In this document: positions 16,439 to 25,965 of the stretch, one piece after another
Position numbering within the stretch: position 1 is the stretch's first letter
How the letters are laid out: each line of letters starts with the position of its first letter
Assembly (NCBI GenBank): GCA_964243985.1
Contig: CAXTHJ010000001.1
Location: 124,001-188,000, forward strand
Origin: CAIOYC01 sp964243985
Lineage (GTDB): Bacteria > Pseudomonadota > Alphaproteobacteria > Caulobacterales > Caulobacteraceae
DNA length: 64,000 bases
Direction of reading: 5' to 3'
The notes under the pieces: model-generated
Database searches by the model: none
The model's input: only the letters and a program-made list of their open reading frames with translations
Told to the model about the DNA's origin: nothing
Made by a program: the position numbers and the translations under genes

Positions 16439-18781
16439 ATGTTCAAGCAGACCTTGTGGATCACGACCAGTCTTTTCGCGGTCTTGACGCTGTCATCGGC
16501 GTCCTATGCCCAAGCACCAACCGGCGCGGCGGCGCCGGATGCGGCTGGCGCAGTGCCCGAAATCATTGTCACCGCGACAAAGCGCGAAACAACCATTCAA
16601 AAAACGCCTATGAGCATCTCTTCTGTGTCCGGCCAGGAGCTCGCGGCGCGCGGCATCGCCCATTTGGAAGACGCCATCCGCGACATCCCTTCGGTCTCGG
16701 TCCGCTCCGCCGGTCCCGGCCAAACGGAGCTTGAGATGCGGGGCCTTTCGTCGTCCGGCGGCGGGGCGCCGACCGTCGGATTCTATTTGGATGATTTTCC
16801 GCTCACGCCGCCGATCGGATCTCAGGCCGGCAAGACCGTGATCGATCCGTCCTTGTTCGACTTGGCGCGCGCGGAAGTCCTTCGCGGTCCGCAGGGCACG
16901 CTCTACGGCGGCGGCTCGATGGGCGGAACGATCCGCCTGTTGACCAATCAACCTAAGTTAAACATCTTTGGCGGGTCCGTTGACGCCGACGCCTCTGGGA
17001 CCGTCGGCGGCGACACGCCAAACGGCGCGCTCAATGTGGCGATCAATATTCCGCTCGTCGAAGACAAGTTGGCCGTCCGACTAGTCGCAACTGATAAGTA
17101 TGACAGCGGCTGGATTGATCGCGTCGTTCTCAGCGACTTTCCGTTTCCAACCAATACAAACTGCGCGCCAACCGCCTTCTACGGCTGCGCGCGAGGCGAT
17201 GTCACAGCAGCCAATGTGGCGCATCGGTACCCAGACGTGAACTGGACGCACACTTCAGATTTTAGAGCGTCGCTCCTCTATGAACCTGCGGCGAATGTCA
17301 AATCGACTTTCCTCGCGCTCTACCAAACCACCAAACAGGGGGGTTCAAATACCTACGACAGCCCGCCGGGTGCGTCGTCATTGGCCCACTATGAGCCGGC
17401 TGACGTGAAAGAGCCCTATTACGATAACTTTTGGATGGTCGCCAACAGCACGAAGATTGACCTCAGCGCTTTTTCAGTCAACTTGGCGACGAGCTACTGG
17501 AAGCGATACCAAGTCCTGAACCAAGATACAGCAGAAGCCTATCAGAGTTACTTTGGCTTTACGCAATTTCCTACCAGCGGAACATATGAGGTAAACCCTG
17601 GAACATTTCCGGTCTCACAATTCAGTGAAGAGGTTCGCTTCTCGTCTAATTCGCATGGCCGGTTCAGCTGGATTGGCGGCGCGTTCTATTCCAACCTTCA
17701 ATCAACGGCCACCTCGTACACGCAAGATCCGAACGTCTGCGGCCTGACGGTGACGACAGCGGTCTCCACGCCGCTTTGCGCCTCGAACAACCCGCAGGGC
17801 ATTTTGTTTAACTCGGTGCAGAAGTATAAGGTGACGCAATACGCCGCCTTTGGCGAATTAGCGTACAAGATCTTAGATGATCTTACTTTTACGGTGGGAG
17901 GCCGCTACTTTGATTTCAACAACTCTGTCCAACAATTTGAGAATGGCTATTTTACCCCGACATTAGATTTGACGCCGACCTTGATCGGGGCGCAGCAAAA
18001 GAACAGTGGCTTCACTCCCAAGGTCAATCTCTCTTTTGAGCCATCAAATAATCTGACGCTCTACGCCACCGCTGCTGAAGGCTTTCGCCCTGGCGGCGTC
18101 AATCAGGGGGTTCCAACATCCTGCAACGTCTCCGCTGAAGGCTACAACCCCGATACAGTTTGGAGTTATGAAGGCGGCGAGAAGTGGCGCGGTCTAGACG
18201 GCAAGCTCACCATCAATGGTGACTTTTACTTCAACCAGTGGAAGAATATACAACAGCTTGTCACGCCACCGTGCGGGTTCGGCTATACAGCCAATGCGGG
18301 GAACGCTGAGACCTTTGGCCCGGAGCTGGAAGTCGCCTATAAGCTGACGCCAGAGCTGACGCTACAAGCAAACGGGACCTACACCCATGCTCGCATCACC
18401 AATTCTCCAGCCGACTCCAGCTTTGTCGCAGGGCAAAGAATTCTGAACATTCCTCAATATCAGGCCCATGCCAGTCTAGCTTACCGCAAAGAGATCGGCT
18501 CTGATCTTTACTTTACTGCCAGAGGTGAGGACACGATTGTCGGGAACACGGAAGATATATCCTACACCTTAATTCGCCTTCCCGCGTATAATATTGTCGA
18601 TTTCAGGTTCGGGTTTGAAATGGGTCCAAAGACGATTACCGTCTACGTCAATAATGCGACCAATGAGCATGGGGAGATATCGGCGAACAATACGGGACTG
18701 ACAACGAATATTCCAAGCTTGTACCGCATTGCAACAAACCAACCGCTGACGGCCGGCATCAACCTCAACTATGCCTTCTGA
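16439..18781 (+). CDS. TonB-dependent outer-membrane receptor
   Basis: Energy-coupled uptake of a large or scarce ligand across the outer membrane. The start at 16439 gives a signal peptide (LWITTSLFAVLTLSSASYA). The plug domain follows with EIIVTATKRETTIQKTPMSI, EMRGLSSSGGGAPTVGFYLDD and EVLRGPQGTLYGGGSMGGTI. The rest is a beta-barrel ending in an aromatic residue (INLNYAF). At 780 residues it has the usual length. It is the first plus-strand gene of a probable catabolic cluster with HisD-like, ThuA-like, TPP, GMC and permease genes, so it probably imports the same substrate. This sub-class commonly handles glycans, glycosides or aromatic compounds; the actual ligand is unknown. Confidence 0.93.
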   Translation: MFKQTLWITTSLFAVLTLSSASYAQAPTGAAAPDAAGAVPEIIVTATKRETTIQKTPMSISSVSGQELAARGIAHLEDAIRDIPSVSVRSAGPGQTELEMRGLSSSGGGAPTVGFYLDDFPLTPPIGSQAGKTVIDPSLFDLARAEVLRGPQGTLYGGGSMGGTIRLLTNQPKLNIFGGSVDADASGTVGGDTPNGALNVAINIPLVEDKLAVRLVATDKYDSGWIDRVVLSDFPFPTNTNCAPTAFYGCARGDVTAANVAHRYPDVNWTHTSDFRASLLYEPAANVKSTFLALYQTTKQGGSNTYDSPPGASSLAHYEPADVKEPYYDNFWMVANSTKIDLSAFSVNLATSYWKRYQVLNQDTAEAYQSYFGFTQFPTSGTYEVNPGTFPVSQFSEEVRFSSNSHGRFSWIGGAFYSNLQSTATSYTQDPNVCGLTVTTAVSTPLCASNNPQGILFNSVQKYKVTQYAAFGELAYKILDDLTFTVGGRYFDFNNSVQQFENGYFTPTLDLTPTLIGAQQKNSGFTPKVNLSFEPSNNLTLYATAAEGFRPGGVNQGVPTSCNVSAEGYNPDTVWSYEGGEKWRGLDGKLTINGDFYFNQWKNIQQLVTPPCGFGYTANAGNAETFGPELEVAYKLTPELTLQANGTYTHARITNSPADSSFVAGQRILNIPQYQAHASLAYRKEIGSDLYFTARGEDTIVGNTEDISYTLIRLPAYNIVDFRFGFEMGPKTITVYVNNATNEHGEISANNTGLTTNIPSLYRIATNQPLTAGINLNYAF

Positions 18782-18946
18782 CCGCTGAACGTCGAAGAGG
18801 CTCTGCCCGTCTTAATAGCAGGGCGGAATAGGCGTGCGCCTTTGCGTTCGGCGGACAACCGCCGATCACCTGAGCGATCCGTTGAGCCGGACACAAGCCG
18901 CAACACAGCATTGTCTCCTATAAGTTGATGAAGATGGATAAGATTG

Positions 18947-20269
18947 ATGGCGCGTTACTTCAAGTCGGCCCAGGTTGTCGCGCAGGAGAGCCGCGATGCT
19001 GCGCTGACTGAGAGAGTGGAAACCTTGCTGCGGCAGGTTCAAAAGGGCGGCGATGGCGCCGTACGAGAGTTGTCCCTACGCTTCGATAAGTTTGACCGTG
19101 AGAATTACCGCCTCGCGAAAACTGAAATTGACGCCTGTCTGAATGGGTTGACGACTCGGGAGCGGGAGGATGTCGAGTACGCGCAGGCTCAAGTTCGCAA
19201 CTTTGCGATAGCGCAGCGCTCAACGCTTCTTGACCTCGAGGTCGAGACCCAGCCTGGCGTCGTCTTGGGTCACAAGCATTTGCCGATCCAGAACGTCGGC
19301 TGCTATGTGCCAGGCGGCCAGTATCCGTTGCTGGCCAGCGCCCATATGACCGTTTTAACCGCCAAGGTGGCCGGGTGCGAGCGCGTCATCACCTGCGCAC
19401 CGCCCTTCAACGGCAAAATCTCAGAAAAGATTGTCGCCGCACAGGCGCTCGCCGGGGCGGATGAGATCTATACGCTGGGCGGCGTCCAAGCGATTGCGGC
19501 GATGGCGTACGGCACCGAAAGCATCGCGCCAGTGGACATGCTCGCTGGCCCCGGCAACGCTTATGTCGCCGAGGCCAAGCGGCTTCTCTTTGGGCAGGTC
19601 GGCATCGATCTCTTCGCCGGTCCGACGGAGACCTTGATCATCGCCGACGATAGCGTCGATGGTGAGCTGTGCGCGACCGACCTTTTGGGTCAGGCGGAAC
19701 ACGGCCCCAACAGCCCGGTGATCCTTTTGACTACGTCCGACGCGCTGGCCCGCGACACGATGAGCGAGATTGACCGACTGTTGTTGAAATTGCCGACCGC
19801 AGCGATCGCCGCGGCCGCCTGGCGCGACTACGGCGAAGTCATCGTCTGTGACAGCGACGAGGAAATGGTGTCGGAAGCCGATCGGATCGCCTCGGAGCAT
19901 GTTCAAGTTATGACGGTCGATCCCGATTGGTTCCTGGCCCATTTGACAAACTACGGCGCGCTCTTCTTGGGCGCACGCACCAACGTGACTTTCGGCGACA
20001 AGGTCATCGGTACTAATCACACGCTGCCCACCCACCGCGCGGCCCGTTACACAGGCGGACTGTGGGTCGGCAAGTTTCTGAAGACCTGCACCTACCAGCG
20101 CGTCCTCACCGATGAAGCCTCTGCGCAACTGGGCGAATACGCCTCCCGTCTTTGCATCATGGAAAACTTCGTCGGCCATGCGGAGCAGGCCAACATCCGC
20201 GTACGGCGCTACGGCCACCGTCACGTGGAATATGGCGCGGCGGCGTTGCCTGTGCCGACTAGAAATTGA
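18947..20269 (+). CDS. histidinol dehydrogenase family enzyme, probably catabolic rather than histidine-biosynthetic
   Basis: NAD-dependent four-electron or two-electron alcohol oxidation with a zinc site. Family residues are present: QAEHGP (zinc ligands), SEHVQV (catalytic Glu-His), GDKVIGTNHTLPT (zinc Asp) and a late VGHAEQANIRVRR (His). The stretch GTNHTLPT...ARYTGGLWVGKFLKT resembles the HpsN-type (sulfopropanediol dehydrogenase) branch more than classical HisD, and there are no other his genes nearby. The ATG at 18947 follows an in-frame TTG at 18944. It lies between a TonB receptor and a ThuA-like gene. Conversion of a polyol-like alcohol to an acid in the catabolic cluster is my inference; true HisD remains possible. 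Confidence 0.85.
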   Translation: MARYFKSAQVVAQESRDAALTERVETLLRQVQKGGDGAVRELSLRFDKFDRENYRLAKTEIDACLNGLTTREREDVEYAQAQVRNFAIAQRSTLLDLEVETQPGVVLGHKHLPIQNVGCYVPGGQYPLLASAHMTVLTAKVAGCERVITCAPPFNGKISEKIVAAQALAGADEIYTLGGVQAIAAMAYGTESIAPVDMLAGPGNAYVAEAKRLLFGQVGIDLFAGPTETLIIADDSVDGELCATDLLGQAEHGPNSPVILLTTSDALARDTMSEIDRLLLKLPTAAIAAAAWRDYGEVIVCDSDEEMVSEADRIASEHVQVMTVDPDWFLAHLTNYGALFLGARTNVTFGDKVIGTNHTLPTHRAARYTGGLWVGKFLKTCTYQRVLTDEASAQLGEYASRLCIMENFVGHAEQANIRVRRYGHRHVEYGAAALPVPTRN

Positions 20270-20295
20270 CAAGGGCTGAACAGGTGCTAGTCCTT

Positions 20296-20309
20296 CTTAT
20301 ACGTATAAG
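20296..20309. promoter_or_regulatory. perfect 14-bp palindrome, candidate operator
   Basis: CTTATACGTATAAG is a perfect palindrome with a central CG, the usual symmetry of LacI-family operators. It lies in the 63-base gap between the HisD-like and ThuA-like genes. A half-like site (CTATAAGTTGATG) occurs upstream of the HisD-like gene at about 18918, and a LacI-type regulator is encoded at the end of the cluster. Confidence 0.4.
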
Positions 20310-20332
20310 TTGTTGATGTCAGGAGCGGGGCG

Positions 20333-21025
20333 ATGAAGCGCGTGCTCTATCTCTACGGCGGTTGGCCGGGCCATACGCCTTACGAAGTGGCCGAGTGGGC
20401 GGTGAGTCTTTTCCGTGAACTTAAGTTCGAGGTGGAAGAGTCCACTGACATCTTCACCCTCGATCGGGATTTGATGGCCTACGACCTCATCGTCATCGGA
20501 TGGAACAACGCGGTCACCACCGAGACGCTGACGCCCTCGCAGGAAGCGCGCCTGCTTGAGGCGATCGAGAACGGGTGTGGATTGGCGGGGTGGCACGGCG
20601 CTGGCGCCGCCTTCCGCTCCAGCCTTAAATACCATTGGTTGCTCGGTGGGTCCTTCCTTGAGCATCCGGCAGGCGAAGGCGTCCCGCACCCCTATGTCGT
20701 AAATATCGTTGACCACAACCATGAGGTTTCAAGGGGCGTCGGCGACTTTAACGTCCGTTCTGAGCAGTATTATATGCAGGTCGATCCCAACATCCATGTG
20801 TTGGCCGAGACCGTCTTCGATGGGAATCCCTTCCCTTGGATTGCTGGAAATCGAAGCCCGGTGGCTTGGGTTCGCCAATGGGGCAGGGGCCGGGTCTTCT
20901 ATCACTCAATCGGCCACGACACCGGTAATCTAGCAGACCCCGATGTTCGTCGCTTGACCAAACAAGGTCTCCGTTGGGCGGCGCGGCCTCTCAGCTCCGA
21001 GGTCGGATTGGAAGCTCAACCCTGA
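20333..21025 (+). CDS. ThuA-like domain protein
   Basis: 230-residue protein of the ThuA family, which has a class I glutamine-amidotransferase-like fold. Visible family features are LYLYGGWPGHTPYEV near the start, AGWHGAGAAFRSS, WLLGGSFLEHP, YVVNIVDHNHEVSRGV, and a C-terminal SPVAWVRQWGRGRVFYHSIGHD. ThuA proteins act in sugar catabolism, classically with ThuB on 3-keto-disaccharides. Here it sits in a cluster with a GMC oxidoreductase and a TPP enzyme, which agrees with handling of an oxidised sugar or cyclitol. The start has AGGAG seven bases upstream. The exact reaction is unknown. Confidence 0.88.
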   Translation: MKRVLYLYGGWPGHTPYEVAEWAVSLFRELKFEVEESTDIFTLDRDLMAYDLIVIGWNNAVTTETLTPSQEARLLEAIENGCGLAGWHGAGAAFRSSLKYHWLLGGSFLEHPAGEGVPHPYVVNIVDHNHEVSRGVGDFNVRSEQYYMQVDPNIHVLAETVFDGNPFPWIAGNRSPVAWVRQWGRGRVFYHSIGHDTGNLADPDVRRLTKQGLRWAARPLSSEVGLEAQP

Positions 21026-21086
21026 TGCATCTTGGGAATGAAGAGCGTGGCGCGGCCGCCATGCGAACTGGACGGGGAACATAAGT

Positions 21087-22874
21087 ATGACGAGCTTGAC
21101 AGGCAGTCAGATCGTGGCGCGCACGTTGAAGGCGTATGGCGTCGAGTACGTCGCGGGAATACCGGGTCACGGCATCTGGACCTTGACCGACGCGTTCCTT
21201 GAGCCTGAGTCCGAATTGAAGTTCATTCAGGTGTTCCACGAACAAAGTGCCGTGCACCTTGCCGATGGATACTACCGTGTCGCCGGCAAACCGATGGCGG
21301 CGGTGACGTCCATCGGCGCCGGTGCAAGCAATACTGTGATCGGTATGGCGACCGCCTTTACGGATTCGACCAGCGTCATGTTGATCACCGGTGGGCCCCC
21401 GACGCACATGCGCGGCCACGGCCTGTTGCAGGAACTCGAACGTTACACCGACAACGACTTTCCGAAGATCGCCGAGGCGGTGTCGAAACGCCATTGGGTG
21501 GCGACCAGGGTCGAGGAATTGCCGTTCATCCTCCACCGCGCCTGGAGCGCGATGATCACCGGTCGCCCCGGGCCGGTCCACATTGAAATCCCCATGGATG
21601 TCCAGGCAGAGGCCGCAGAGGTGACGCTGCATCCCCTCGAGCATCGGACGCCCCGTGGAAAGATGTTCCCTGATCCCATGGCCGTGGACATGGCGGCCAG
21701 AGTGCTCGAAACAGCACGGCGGCCGGTGATGGTGATCGGGGGCGGCGTAATCACCGCAGGCGCCAGCGCCGGAGTGCTGGCGCTTGCCGAAGCCTGGCAA
21801 ATTCCGGTCGTCACGACCTGGAACGGCAAGGGCGGTTTTCCCGAAGACCATGCCCTTTTCGCCGGCAGCGTCGGCCAGACGGGCACCCCTTGCGGCAACA
21901 AGATCGCGGCGTCCTGCGATGTCCTCCTGTCGGTGGGGTGCCGCTTCACCGACTGGTCGTCGTCCAGCTACGCCAAAGGCGTCACCTTCTCCATTCCGCC
22001 GTCAAAGCTGATTCAAATCGACGTTGACCCGCATGAAATCGGAAAGAACTATCCGGTCGAGGTCGGCATTATTTCGGACGCCAAACCGGCGCTGGCGCAG
22101 ATTTTGGCGGCGCTTGACGCAGCGCCTCTGGATCGATCCGCCTACCTAGCGGAACTCGCCCAGGCGAAATTGGACTGGGAAACCATGCTCTCTAGCCGGC
22201 GCGACTCTGATCGTTTCCCCTTCACGTCGCAGCGTCCGCTGGGGGCGTTACGCAAGGTCTTCCCGCCCGAGACGATCGTGGTTGTGGGATCTGGCAATAC
22301 ACAGGGTGCGGTCAAGCAAACCTTCCCGGTCTACTCGCCGCGCACGCACCTGACCTCTGGCGGGTTTTCGTCTATGGGCTGGGCTGTGCCCGCCGCGATC
22401 GGCGCGAAGTTGGCGGCGCCGAACCAGCCGGTGGTCTGCATTCTCGGCGATGGGGATTTCCTCATGACCTCCCAAGAAATTGCGATCTGTGTAATGCACA
22501 ACCTGCCCGTTATCTTTTTGATCCAGAACAACAGCGGGTACATGTCTATTCGCGGCGGCCAGAGAAAACAGTCTGGACGTCACATCGGCACGGAATTCAA
22601 TCTTCCAAACGGAGACTCTTACTCTCCAGATTTCAAGGCGATTGGCGAGGCGTTCGGCCTCCGGTCGTGGCGAGTGGAGCGCCCAGAAGACCTTGAGCCG
22701 ATCTTGCAAGCTGCGCTTGAAGCAACAGGTCCGACGCTGATCGAAGTCCCAACGGACCGCGATGCCGCAGGGCCTTGGGTGCCCGGATGGTGGGACTTCC
22801 CGATCCCCGCCTACATCACGGACGAGCGACAAGCCGAATACCAAGCCGTTCGCGCCCTCGAACAACACCTGTAG
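21087..22874 (+). CDS. thiamine pyrophosphate enzyme (acetolactate synthase-like)
   Basis: 595-residue ThDP enzyme with three domains: an N-terminal PYR domain with the cofactor-activating Glu in FHEQSAVHLADGYYRV, a central Rossmann-like domain (RRPVMVIGGGVITAGAS), and a C-terminal PP domain with the metal/ThDP motif GDGDFLMTSQEIAICVMHN...IQNN. It would carry out decarboxylation or carboligation of a 2-keto acid, or cleavage of a C-C bond next to a carbonyl. Key residues look intact. The ordinary acetolactate synthase small subunit is absent and the neighbours are catabolic, so a degradative role is favoured. It sits 61 bases after the ThuA-like gene. Confidence 0.9.
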   Translation: MTSLTGSQIVARTLKAYGVEYVAGIPGHGIWTLTDAFLEPESELKFIQVFHEQSAVHLADGYYRVAGKPMAAVTSIGAGASNTVIGMATAFTDSTSVMLITGGPPTHMRGHGLLQELERYTDNDFPKIAEAVSKRHWVATRVEELPFILHRAWSAMITGRPGPVHIEIPMDVQAEAAEVTLHPLEHRTPRGKMFPDPMAVDMAARVLETARRPVMVIGGGVITAGASAGVLALAEAWQIPVVTTWNGKGGFPEDHALFAGSVGQTGTPCGNKIAASCDVLLSVGCRFTDWSSSSYAKGVTFSIPPSKLIQIDVDPHEIGKNYPVEVGIISDAKPALAQILAALDAAPLDRSAYLAELAQAKLDWETMLSSRRDSDRFPFTSQRPLGALRKVFPPETIVVVGSGNTQGAVKQTFPVYSPRTHLTSGGFSSMGWAVPAAIGAKLAAPNQPVVCILGDGDFLMTSQEIAICVMHNLPVIFLIQNNSGYMSIRGGQRKQSGRHIGTEFNLPNGDSYSPDFKAIGEAFGLRSWRVERPEDLEPILQAALEATGPTLIEVPTDRDAAGPWVPGWWDFPIPAYITDERQAEYQAVRALEQHL

Positions 22875-22885
22875 GGCGGGTCTAG

Positions 22886-24532
22886 GTGAGCACGCCCACC
22901 GCTCAGGACCTTTACCCGGCAAGCGGCGAAATCGTTCGGTGTGACGTCGCGATCATCGGGTCCGGCATGGGCGGCTCGACCTTTGCCTATGGGCTTCGCA
23001 AGAGCGGGCTCGATGTCGTCGTGGTCGAGCGAGGGGACCGACTCCCTCGGGAAATCGAGAATTGGAGCCCGGAGGCGGTTTTCGCGGAGCAGCGCTACGC
23101 CAATGCGGAGCCCTGGCTGGATGGCGAAGGCGCGCCTTTCTCACCGGGCGTGTTTTACTACGTTGGCGGCAACACCAAGCTTTACGGCGCAATGTTGCCG
23201 CGGTTTCGGGAAACCGACTTCGGCGTGGTCGAACATGCGGAAGGCGTCTCGCCGCCTTGGCCCATCAGCTATGCCGATCTGGAACCTTGGTATTGCAAAG
23301 CCGAGACGCTTTATGCCGTGCATGGCCAGCAGGGCGCCGATCCAACCGATCCGTGGCGATCGTGCGATTATCCATACCCCGCCCTCAGCCACGATCCGGC
23401 CCTCCTGCCGCTTGAACGCTATCTGCGTAAGTGCGGGCTGAAGCCTTTTTCCATGCCAGCGGCGGTCGATTATCGTTCGGGGGGCGCGTGCGTTCTCTGT
23501 TCGACCTGCGACGGCTTTCCATGCCTTGTGAACGCCAAGGCCGACGCCGAGCAGGCGGCGCTGAATCCGGCGATGCGCGAACGCCGCGTGAGGCTGTTAG
23601 CCCGCACAAAGATCGAGCAACTTCAAGCCGACGCTCATGGCAAGAGGGTGACCCGAGCCGTCGGCGTCAGGGATGGCGAGCCGATCATCATAGAGGCGGA
23701 TCGGTTCGTGCTCGCCTGCGGTGCGGTCAACACCGCAGTTCTGCTGCTTCGGTCAGCCAATGCTCAGCACCCCAACGGGCTTGGAAATAGCTCGGACAAG
23801 CTCGGCCGCAATTACATGGTGCACAACAGCACGTTCATGCTGGCGGTCGATCCGCGGCGCGAAAACAAGGTCACTTTCCAAAAAACCTTGGCGCTCAACG
23901 ACTGGTATCTCGCGGGCCCGGGAAATTGGGTTCCGTGGGGCAACATCCAGATGCTCGGCAAGCTTCGTGAGCCCATGCTCCGCCGAACTGCCCCTTGGCT
24001 GCCCCGGTCGATCTTGACTTACCTAACCGACCACAGCGTCGACCTCTATCTCACCACCGAGGACCTGCCTTCCGCTGAAAATCGGGTGGTCTACGACCCT
24101 GCGCGCTCGGCGATCAGGGTCCATTGGCGGCCGAACAATGTGGGTCCCCATAAGGCTCTGGTAAAGGCGACCAAAAAGCTGATGCGGGGGGCCGGCTATC
24201 CCCTAATCTTCGCCCTCCGGATGGGGATTGCGACCAATTCCCACCAGTGCGGAACGGCGGTCATGGGCGTTGATCCGAGTGAGAGCGTCGTGGCTCCAGA
24301 CTGCAAGCTTCATGACCTGCAAAACGTCTGGATTGTCGACAGTTCTGTTTTTCCATCTTCAGCTGCGGTCAACCCCGCGCTGACCATCGCCGCCAACGCC
24401 TTGAGGGTGGCCAATCTCTTTCAAGCGGACGGGCCGGCCGCCCTTGTTAGTTCAAAGCCAGCAGTGCGTGCAACTTACACGGCCGTCGCCGAAAATTCCA
24501 TTGGGGGACATGATGGTGTTGATCGACAATGA
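22886..24532 (+). CDS. GMC-family FAD oxidoreductase with cysteine cluster
   Basis: 548-residue flavoprotein that would oxidise a sugar or alcohol. A GTG start lies 11 bases after the TPP gene. The FAD motif is VAIIGSGMGGSTFAYGL. The C-terminal GMC region carries the catalytic His in NSHQCGTAVMG and the Asn in NPALTIAANALR. A cysteine cluster CVLCSTCDGFPC (about residues 200-211) recalls the large subunits of gluconate 2-dehydrogenase or fructose dehydrogenase types, which pass electrons to cytochromes. No signal peptide is visible, so it may act in the cytoplasm or be exported with a partner. Its 3' end overlaps the permease gene by 20 bases. Confidence 0.88.
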   Translation: MSTPTAQDLYPASGEIVRCDVAIIGSGMGGSTFAYGLRKSGLDVVVVERGDRLPREIENWSPEAVFAEQRYANAEPWLDGEGAPFSPGVFYYVGGNTKLYGAMLPRFRETDFGVVEHAEGVSPPWPISYADLEPWYCKAETLYAVHGQQGADPTDPWRSCDYPYPALSHDPALLPLERYLRKCGLKPFSMPAAVDYRSGGACVLCSTCDGFPCLVNAKADAEQAALNPAMRERRVRLLARTKIEQLQADAHGKRVTRAVGVRDGEPIIIEADRFVLACGAVNTAVLLLRSANAQHPNGLGNSSDKLGRNYMVHNSTFMLAVDPRRENKVTFQKTLALNDWYLAGPGNWVPWGNIQMLGKLREPMLRRTAPWLPRSILTYLTDHSVDLYLTTEDLPSAENRVVYDPARSAIRVHWRPNNVGPHKALVKATKKLMRGAGYPLIFALRMGIATNSHQCGTAVMGVDPSESVVAPDCKLHDLQNVWIVDSSVFPSSAAVNPALTIAANALRVANLFQADGPAALVSSKPAVRATYTAVAENSIGGHDGVDRQ

Positions 24533-25901
24533 AGCCCCAGGCTCCAACGCCTTACCGCCTCTGGCGACCGAAAACTTTGGTTACAAACAAGAACTGAAGC
24601 GTGCACTCGGGTTTTGGGATCTTGTCATATTCGGCATGGTCTACATGCTCCCCATCGCCCCTTTCGCCATCTTCGGCATTGTAGATCATGCCTCCCACGG
24701 CCAAGCGCCTCTGGCCTATCTCATCGGGGCCGTCGTGATGGGTTTTACGGCGAGAAGTTATGCCTTGTTGAGCTTGGAGTTTCCCATTGCAGGGTCAGTT
24801 TACAGCTACACCAGCCAGGGCATTAATCCCACCTTCGGGTTCCTGTCCGGATGGTTGATCTTCTTAGATTATATACTCGCGCCGGGGCTGCTTTATGTGG
24901 TCAGCGCCGCTGCGCTACACGGTCTTTTCCCACCGATCGCCCGCTGGGAGTGGATCGTCGTCTTCGTCTTGCTGGGTACGAGCGCCAATTTGATCGGCAT
25001 TAAGTTCGCGGCCGGCGTCAACAAGGCCATGCTCCTCGCGATGTTGATCGTCCTCGCCGTTTTCATCGTCGCCGCCGTTTGGGCGCTGCATCAGGGTAAA
25101 GGCCACGGAGGCCTGACTTGGCCTTCATTTTACGATCCACGGCGGTTCTCTGCGCCGGCGATCGCCACGGGCGTCCTGATCTGTTCAACCGGGTTCCTGG
25201 GCTTTGACGCTATCACAACCCTTGCCGAAGAGATCGTTCCCGCCAAGCGCAAGGCGTTGGGTTCAGCCGGTCTGGTAACCCTCGCCATTATCGCGACGCT
25301 CTTTTTGCTTCAGACTTGGCTCGCAGCGGATTTGGCTCCGGGCGCGAAAGTTCTCTCCAACGACACGGCGTTTTACGACATCTGCCGATACATCGGCGGA
25401 CCCTGGCTCTACACCTTAACGAACGTCACCACTGCGCTCGCGTTTGGGATCGCCTGCGCGATCGTCTGCCAGTCGGCGATCGCCCGAATTATCTTTGCGA
25501 TGGCGCGAGATCGGACGCTGCCCGTGGTCTTCGCCCGGGTCCACAAGCGAACCCAACAACCCTATGTGGCTAATATTTTCGTGGGCGCGGTGTCGCTCGT
25601 CGTCGCCTTATGTTTTCAAGATCACATTGACGACCTCCTATTGTTCCAGAATTTTGGAGCCCTTTCGGCTTTTTCGCTCGTCAACATTTCCGTCATTGGC
25701 GTCTTTTGGGTGAAACGGAAGTCAAGAGATGTGATATCACACATGATCCTGCCAGCGATTGGATTGCTATTCACTTTGGTTTTACTCGTCGCTATGCGTC
25801 TGCTGACCCTCCAGATGGGAGGGCTTTGGCTGCTAATGGGTATTATATACTATGTCGTACTGAGAGCTATAAGAGGGCGCGAAATCGTGATTCAAGCGTG
25901 A
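24513..25901 (+). CDS. APC-family amino-acid/polyamine permease (PuuP-like)
   Basis: Inner-membrane importer with about 12 hydrophobic helices over 462 residues. The N-terminal region (LGFWDLVIFGMVYMLPIAPF, then EFPIAGSVYSYTSQ and INPTFGFLSGWLIFLDYILAP) resembles putrescine importer PuuP-type APC carriers. ATG 24513 is chosen because GGGGG ends five bases upstream; ATG 24510 is the alternative. It overlaps the GMC gene. As the only inner-membrane carrier in the cluster, it implies that the substrate or one part of it is an amine, amino acid or similar small molecule. The substrate is not determined. Confidence 0.9.
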   Translation: MVLIDNEAPGSNALPPLATENFGYKQELKRALGFWDLVIFGMVYMLPIAPFAIFGIVDHASHGQAPLAYLIGAVVMGFTARSYALLSLEFPIAGSVYSYTSQGINPTFGFLSGWLIFLDYILAPGLLYVVSAAALHGLFPPIARWEWIVVFVLLGTSANLIGIKFAAGVNKAMLLAMLIVLAVFIVAAVWALHQGKGHGGLTWPSFYDPRRFSAPAIATGVLICSTGFLGFDAITTLAEEIVPAKRKALGSAGLVTLAIIATLFLLQTWLAADLAPGAKVLSNDTAFYDICRYIGGPWLYTLTNVTTALAFGIACAIVCQSAIARIIFAMARDRTLPVVFARVHKRTQQPYVANIFVGAVSLVVALCFQDHIDDLLLFQNFGALSAFSLVNISVIGVFWVKRKSRDVISHMILPAIGLLFTLVLLVAMRLLTLQMGGLWLLMGIIYYVVLRAIRGREIVIQA

Positions 25902-25965
25902 GCGCCCGGCCCGCTGATGCTGTGAGAGCCTTGCAGCGAAACACGGTCTTGGTGATGGCGGCCAT

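Noticed and set aside
20991..22922. Long minus-strand open frames opposite the TPP enzyme and HisD-like gene
   Set aside because: They lie antisense to clear enzymes with conserved motifs and have no domains of their own.
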